Assembly: GCA_949318235.1 (NCBI GenBank)
Contig: OX439137.1
Location: forward strand, 3,296,537-3,360,536
Source of the DNA: Ecdyonurus torrentis
Lineage: Eukaryota > Arthropoda > Insecta > Ephemeroptera > Heptageniidae
DNA length: 64,000 nt
Reading direction: 5' to 3'
The notes below the pieces were generated by a model. That model was not told where the DNA came from. It saw nothing but the letters and a program-made list of their open reading frames with translations, and searched no databases. The position numbers and the translations under genes were made by a program. How positions within the stretch are numbered: position 1 is the stretch's first letter; each line of letters begins with the position of its first letter. Below, piece after piece: positions 56,894 through 64,000 of this stretch.

Positions 56894-58387
56894 TTCGGCT
56901 CTAAAAAATGGCTCTATATTTATAATTTAATAACAAAAATTAAAACGCAAATAAATAAATGTCTTGTGGGTATATATTATATAGTCATTATATTTTATTA
57001 AGACACGGAAAACTTCTACAATAAAAGACAAAACTGATAAAGTACGTCCAAGGCGTTTTTTTTTTTTTTTTTCTATTTTTTTTCTTTACCTTTGATCTTT
57101 GATATAATAGTGTAAGAACGGCAAAAATTTCAGGGTAATGTAATGTATTTATAACATCTAAAGTTTATAAATTTCCGGGACCCCTAATCCAATAAGGGTG
57201 AAAGTTATAAAAAATTGAATTATCTTTATTGTTTATATTAAAATTATACTCATTGGTAAGTGGTTTAATTAGCTCTGTACTGAATCGGAGAACTCCTGCT
57301 TTTTGCTTCACCTATCCTGCTATCACCTGTACTTTTTTTTTGAGTAAATGTTACTACTTTGGGGTAAATGTCATTCTATTCCTGTATTAATTTATTTTTA
57401 ATTTACATAAAATAATTGGTAGTGTATATTCAATTTATATATTAACATATTCTCAATTCACAATAAGTACATTACGCATGAATAAACTACGATTATAATA
57501 CAAAAGTGCAATTTAGATTAATTTAGCTAAAAACTTAATCTAAAAGTAGCAAAAAATTAAAGTATATAAATTAAGTTAAGAGGTTGTCACTATGCATTTT
57601 TAATAGACTTGGCGAGTTACTAAAAACTTAATGTAAAAAATTAGGCACATATAAAATTTAGGCATTTTTAATTTTTTTTTTTTTTTTTTACTTAGATTTC
57701 TAACTATGACAATAATTATAGAAATAAAAAGTAGCGATTAATTTATATTATATAATATATTTTTAATATATTTGCGTGTTTATATAAACATTGTAGACAG
57801 CAAGCACAAGAGCGTTGAGTTTGTTTATTTTTTATTTTTCATTGTTGGAGCGCATTAGCCAATGAGCGTCGAGTATTGATTTTCAAAATATGATATTTTT
57901 AAAGCTAAAATAAATTAAATTTATAACACACTGGGAGTTTTGAAATTTTAAACATAAAATCGCCATAAAATGAAGTTTGTTCTGTGAAAATTTCAATGCT
58001 GTAACTTCCTTTGTTCAATAGTTATGATGTTTCAAAATCGCGCTTTTTCCCATTACTTACGCGATTTTTCGTGATCAAAAAACCCCAACAAAGGGTGCGC
58101 GTATACTCCCCCCTTCTAGAGTACTCTAACACGTATCACATATACTTGTAATATGTTGTTGTTTTTCTGTGAAATTGATAAGATTTGTAACTTCAAAAAT
58201 TGCAGATAATATAGAGTTAGCTTCATATCAACTGCTTTGCCTTTTCCTTGTAAATTTCAGCAGAAATACAAATAATTTGTGAGTCAAAGAAAAAAAAGGA
58301 ATACTTCCATACAAGGTTAATACAGAGAAACCTTGATTTCCATACAAAATGTTTTAAAATTTTAATTTTTCTCTTGTAGAGGCTCAG

Positions 58388-58444
<57 letters not shown>

Positions 58445-58847
58445 CTCTCTAATTCAATGCTCACGGGTCCTGGAAATTTTATCGTAGTTTGTTATCATTG
58501 ACTTTGCAATGTCATAAAAATAAGGACCAACTTTTAAATTTTATAGATAATGAACTTTTTAATTACAAACCTGTACTACACAATGGAGAGTTTGTATATA
58601 TCGACGACGTGATTGGCGTCTAATAAAGGACTACTTACTTGCATATATTATCTGGGTCATGAAACTTACATAAGGCGTACTTGCACTTTACCACAAAAAA
58701 AAATTGATTACATTTTTAAGAAGCTAAATTATTGAGCTATCTGCACACCATTTTTTTTTTTTTTTTTTTTAGTACATTTTAGCACAAATTGTTCAATACA
58801 TCATAAATTATGGTATACTTCATCTTAATAACTAACTATGTAATTAA

Positions 58848-59198
58848 AGCCCTTGTCAACTTACTTTTTTATCATTTAGAATACTAGAATGATAATTATC
58901 ATACCTTAATATCCATGAATTAGACACCAACATGTTGATTTTGTATTTATTTTCGTTTATTTACCTTTTTGCGGTTATATCACGTATCTGACGTCACAAT
59001 GTACCGATGGGGCTGTGATACCAAAGACTGTAACTGACTGTGACTGTGATTGGTGGCGGTACATTGTGACGTCAGATACGGGATATAAGCGTAAAAAGGA
59101 AAATAAATACAAAATCAACGTGATGGTGTCTTATTCATGGATATTAAGGTATGGTAATTATCAGTCTAGTATTCTAAATGATAAAAAAGTAGTTGGCT
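58848..59198. mobile_element. Palindromic MITE, family C copy 4
   Basis: 351 bp, TTAA on both sides. Right end shortened to AGTTGGCT. Two TGACGTCA sites are present. Confidence 0.8.
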
Positions 59199-59775
59199 TT
59201 AAGTTACAAAAAATAAATATTATATAATATGGCATATAATTACTTATATTCTAATTTATGATATAATGGAATAAATGCAGCAAAACTTTCAGTGAAGATT
59301 TTTAAAATTTACTTATAATTTTCTTAGCATCGACCGTACAAATAAATATTATATAAAAAAATGCAAAAGACATATTTACATGTATTGCTAATTATATGAT
59401 TTGTTCGGGTTTTTACGCTAGATAGATTTCTAGTATAATTTTGTAAAAGTAATGCAGTTGATTTAGTTTTATTGCAGCACGTTATATGTATAGTTTACAT
59501 AAGTTACATAACCCTTTATTCTATCATTATATAAATATATGATTAGTACAGTAACATACAATCATATATGCACAGTATTAATATCACGGTGTTTGGTGTT
59601 ATATTATATAGCGAGAAAACATTATGAGTCACATGTTTTTATATGGTATATATAAAAGTTGAATCATTTTATTGATTAAAATATCTGTCGCAATGTTTTT
59701 TATCATGGTAAAGTCCCACTTATATATTATATATATTTAATTAAAAGTACATATTATATAAAAACATGCATACTA

Positions 59776-59833
<58 letters not shown>

Positions 59834-60117
59834 TTTTCTTTTTTGTTAGTAATGATCCTAAGTATATAATCCCAAAAACTACAAGGTTATAATTATTTAG
59901 GATTATACTTTGCTAATGAGGTGACCGATGTGATTAATAAATACATACTAAATACACACAGAATTCAAATGTTTATTCTCAACGCAAAAAAAAAAATAAT
60001 AATAATAATAAAAGTAAAAAAAAAAAAGGTAAAAATTTAAAACTTACAACAGGTAGAACGTAAATCCTGAAAATTAATATAACGTTGCTGTTATTTTTTT
60101 TTCCCGTGTGATTGTAT

Positions 60118-60463
60118 ACGATGGTTGCATTCATGCTAAAGTCAACGCCATAAGCGAGTACTAAATAACATAGATCAGTATGTGATAATGACTATTGACA
60201 CATTTTGCCACTTTAAAAATAATAAGATTTTTTTTGGAGAGCATTATGCTATATTAACAAGTTGAATTTTTTAGGTTTTCAAGTATGCGAGAAAAATAAT
60301 AATGACAAAAAAAATAAGAAGAAGAATTCTTATTTTCTAAAAAAAAAAAAAAAAAAAAATGAAAACCTACGTTTGTTTTATATGCTAAGCAATGCTATTC
60401 GTTGCTCAGTCATGGCAACAAAGTGCATTTATTATGACGTTATGCGCACACACTCCATAGGCC
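60118..60463 (+). mobile_element. Family A MITE copy
   Basis: GGTTGCATTCATGCTAAAG ... ATTATGACGTTATGCGCAC. CRE-type site decayed. A lone family A end (AGTGGTTGCATTTATATTAA) lies at about 60,934. Confidence 0.65.
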
Positions 60464-60998
60464 TAAAGCTGTCTTACTGTTAGCACGAGTGTATTGGTCA
60501 CTAACTATTAAAATTGATCCAAAGTATATCATAAGTACCAGTTATATATGGGTACTTGGTATAATATACTATATACTTACACAATGTATAAGCTCTCTAT
60601 CATATTTCACTATCATATACAGGGAACTATAATGCAGCAATGAGTAAACATTTTACTTACTTATAAGTATTACTTACTTATATATAAGGTTATAAGCACA
60701 GTATACCATCTACTGTGGGTTATAAGCTTATAAGTATAAATAAACACTTCATATTATGTTTAGTATCGAGTTTTGAAGATAATTTTAGCTACTCCTCTCT
60801 ATAGAAACATTAGTATAATGTTTGATGTATATAAACATGCATATTTATATAAAGTCCATGCACGCGAAATGTTTATAGTGAGTATACCAGCATAGTATAC
60901 TTTGGTACCAGTATAAAACTTCTATATAATATAGAGTGGTTGCATTTATATTAAAGCTACTCTTCAGGCCTAACAACATGCACTTTTATTTCAATTAA

Positions 60999-61364
60999 AT
61001 CCCTTGTCAACTTACTTTTTTTATCATTTAGAATACTAGATTGATAATTACCATCACGTTGATTTTGTATTTATTTTTATTTATTTTCTTTTTGCGGTTA
61101 TATCACGTATCTGACGTCACAATGTACCAATGGGGCCGTGATAGGGGTAAAGAACTTGAGAAAGGGACATAAATTTATCACGTGACCAGAGCGGTGACTG
61201 TGATTGGCGGCGGTACATTTTGTGACGTCAGATACGTGAAATAACCGCAAAAAGGAAAATAAATATACAAAATCAACTTGATGGTGTCTAATTCATGGAT
61301 AATAAGGTATGGTAATTATCAGTCTAGTATTCTAAATGATAAAAAAAGTAAGTTGACAAGGGCT
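60999..61364. mobile_element. Palindromic MITE, family C copy 5
   Basis: 366 bp, TTAA on both sides. TGACGTCA on both arms. Most of the palindrome is intact. Confidence 0.82.
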
Positions 61365-61615
61365 TTAATACAAAATGGGACACTCAGTAACATTATCGAA
61401 TTCCATTATTGTAAAGTGGGCAAAAAAAAAACATTGCTATTGCACTATTGCTGACGTCATGACTATAGTGATGTTCAATAGAAAAAGTGTTGCCGGTTGC
61501 ATAAGTTGAAAATTTTCTTATATACGTCACGATTGGGTTCTTGGACAAAATAATTGTAGTTTTTTGAATCCCATTAAGTGTTTATTTGAAATAAAAGGAC
61601 ATGTTGTCTGGTCTG

Positions 61616-61905
61616 GAGTCGAGTCACTCTAAAGTCGAAGCTACATGTGAGCACCATTAGCGACTGCTATGTGAAAATTACACATTTTGCCAGTTTAAAA
61701 ATACAATATTTTTTAGAGCATATTGTAGTTAACGGCTTGAATTAGGTTTCAAATATGCGAGAAAATTATAATAATTACAAAAAAAAAAATCTAAGTTTGA
61801 AAAAACTATAGCCAAAAAAAAAAAATGTTTGTCCTATATGCTGAGTGCTGAGCAATGTTATTCATTCAGCGCATTCAGTATGACGTCATGCGCAAACACC
61901 CTATA
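61616..61905 (+). mobile_element. Family A MITE copy, left end decayed
   Basis: CTAAAGTCGAAGC ... AGTATGACGTCATGCGCAAAC, ending ACACCCTATA. Directly followed in the same orientation by the next copy. Confidence 0.65.
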
Positions 61906-62200
61906 TGGTGTTTTCATTCATGTTAAAGTCGACGTCATAAGTGAGTTCTAAATAACATAGCCGGTATAGGTATATTTGCCAGTTTAAAAATACTTCGCAA
62001 TTTTTTTAAGAGCATTGATGCTGTTAGCAGGTTGAATTATAGTACCTCAAGTATGCAAGAAAAATAATAATGACCAAAAAATAGCTAATTTACCAAAGAA
62101 AATAGCCAACAACTAGGTTTGTCCTATGCTGAGCAATGCTAATCATTGCTCAAGAAGAGCATCGAAAAGCACTCAGAATGACGTCATGCGTACACTTCTA
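61904..62200 (+). mobile_element. Family A MITE copy, tandem with the previous one
   Basis: TATATGGTGTTTTCATTC, then TTAAAGTCGACGTCATAAG ... AATGACGTCATGCGTACAC. Two head-to-tail copies are joined at TATA. Confidence 0.7.
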
Positions 62201-62256
62201 CTTCTAGCCTCTACTTCTTTTATATTATACTACTTATATATAGTATACATCAGGGG

Positions 62257-62350
62257 CGGCTCGTGAAGTTTATGACTAGGCAAGCACTCGGTGATAGCTT
62301 ATATATTCTGGGGGGGGGGGGGGGATAGCCCGCCGCAGGCGCCGATCTTT
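62257..62350. mobile_element. hAT-like terminus fragment
   Basis: CAGGGGCGGCTCGTGAAG is followed by a G run and then CCCGCCGCAGGCGCCGATC. The GCCGCAGGCG block is shared with the element at 583-1464, so this is a relative. No matching right end was seen. Confidence 0.45.
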
Positions 62351-63188
62351 TTTAGACCACGTGGTTCCTTATAATCTTTGATTTTCGACAAAAAAAAAGC
62401 ATATTATCTGAACCTTAAAGCAACAATCATTTTGATTTTTTACAACGAAAATTTTCAAAGAAATTGTGCTGTTAACATTTTTTTTTTTAATTATATATTT
62501 TATTTACTATAATGACTAATGAATAAACTATATATAAAAGAGTATTGTAAAAGTAGTGTATAAATTAGATTTTTCACAAAATCGTACGTAAATATTTTCA
62601 TGAAGAGCATGTTATTTAATATTATTATTGCGCATTTATTTTTATTTTATTCTCTTCTGTACAAACATTTATTCATATAAATGTATGGCATTATTTTATA
62701 AAAAATAATAATTAAAACGTGACTTTTTTGTTACTATAATTAAATTATATTGGATCGAATTTAACTGCAACTAGTGCAACTATACGGTACAATTGGGCTA
62801 TTCAGTTTTTATTTCAAAAGAAAAGAAGAGAGAGAGAGAGAGAGAACTAACTGCCGATTAGATAATTGCAAATGTACGGCCCTATTTAACGTTTATTATA
62901 TTTGTTTTGCTTTAATTTATATGCCAAAGCAAACTATATAAAAAAAAATTAAAATATTTGATTTTTAAATCAGTTTACAAACACCATGCCCGAAAAAAAC
63001 TAAACACTGTCATTTTTAATGTCACGGTTTTTATTATTTAAAAATTGACAAAATAAATAATAACTTTAGCTAAATTCAGGCACATTTGTTAATATTTCCC
63101 CTCCCTTTTTCGGTACAATAGATCATTTTAAAAATAAATAGTCCTCTCCGTTATACCTTTTCCAGGTTATTCTTATAATAATATTTTT

Positions 63189-63431
63189 AATGGAGCTTGT
63201 GGGTTTAGCGTGCGGGCAAACGTGGGGATGTTATATAAGGATCCTCTAATGTAACATTTATGCTTGGGCTTATAATTGTATTTTTTTTTTTTTTTTTTTT
63301 TTTTTGCGATTATCTGAACAAACTACACCAATTCCGTATATTTAAATGAGAAAAACTAGACACACTTTTACGTTTTTAAAGCCATAGAAATTTTTTTTTA
63401 AGAATTTTTGACAGTGATTATCCTTCATATT
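63189..63431. mobile_element. Family G palindromic repeat copy 3
   Basis: AATGGAGCTTGTGGGTTTAG ... GACAGTGATTATCCTTCAT. Ends diverged; the interior matches copy 2 with a poly-T expansion. Confidence 0.6.
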
Positions 63432-64000
63432 GAGCTCATTTACTGTAAAAAGTTTCAAAAAATAAAAACCGCGCTTTGTCTCGATCTCTCTCTTAATTTT
63501 TTTTTTATAAATAATATTCTTAATATTTTTGGCTATGTATAAATTACAAAATAATAATAATAAAATTTAAAAGACATCATCAAATCACGCCAGTGAAATT
63601 ATTTAAAAGTATAATATATTATATATAAAGCAAATAAGGTAATTGAGAGCAAAAAATTGCATTTAATTGATTCATGTAATTTACTATTCATGTTTTTAAA
63701 AAATGAAATTTATTTAAAGTGTGTGATCTATTGATTTACACATATATCCAAAGTTTCATATTTTTAAAACACTTTTTATATATAAATTACACGACTTTTT
63801 ATTCATATTTTAGCATAGACTGCAACATATCACGCTATTGCTAATTAGTCGTTACGCATACGACAACATTAAAGTCACACATTTATAGACAAAATAACAC
63901 AGATTCAGGAAATGTTTCTATTTTTTCAATCCAACAATTAGATATTGAGTTATTAATTTTTTTAAGAAAGGTGCAAGCATTTTTTTGAAGTGCTTTCACG

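Overview
This window looks like nuclear DNA from an invertebrate animal. It is strongly AT-rich, its genes have introns with GT/AG borders, coding DNA is sparse, and the rest is packed with poly-T/poly-A runs, microsatellites and short palindromic DNA transposons. I could not fix the species from sequence alone. Only three protein genes can be supported, all conserved in animals: TMEM258 (+, about 12.2-12.5 kb), TSG101 (-, 35.8 down to 21.0 kb, complete) and the start of an RN-tre/USP6NL-like TBC (Rab GAP) gene (+, coding exon at 50.2-50.5 kb, running out of the right edge). No rRNA, tRNA or CRISPR array was seen.

Layout. 1-1.8 kb: nested hAT-like elements, one with a clear 8-bp target duplication. 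1.8-11 kb: gene-free and repeat-rich. 11.2-12.7 kb: foldback elements, then TMEM258 with its whole CDS in one exon. 12.7-20.9 kb: gene-free. 20.9-35.8 kb: TSG101, in nine coding positions, with introns colonised by at least eight foldback/MITE families. 35.8-47 kb: gene-free, with microsatellites. 47-50.5 kb: 5' region of the RN-tre-like gene, with a compact promoter-like motif cluster at 48.45 kb. 50.5-64 kb: first long intron of that gene (or intergenic), holding a 4.3-kb hAT-like element that itself contains a roughly 2-kb inverted repeat.

The most interesting observation is in TSG101. The third coding exon is present twice (32,185-32,250 and 27,089-27,154). Both copies are exactly 66 nt, are in the same phase (1-1), and have intact splice sites. 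They encode different versions of the UEV beta-hairpin 'tongue' that contacts ubiquitin. The upstream copy keeps the family sequence VFNDG; the downstream copy reads VFSNG. Both keep the tyrosine that lines the P(T/S)AP peptide groove. This suggests a pair of alternative exons giving two UEV isoforms with the same peptide-binding side but different ubiquitin-binding sides. Each isoform would be 429 aa.

The gene products belong to membrane pathways (ESCRT-I sorting, N-glycosylation, Rab GAP activity), but nothing in the sequence shows that they work together. The mobile fraction is unusually rich in near-perfect palindromes flanked by TTAA. At least five families share this target, and several carry TGACGTCA sites, so they may supply both hairpin RNA and CRE-like sites to the region.
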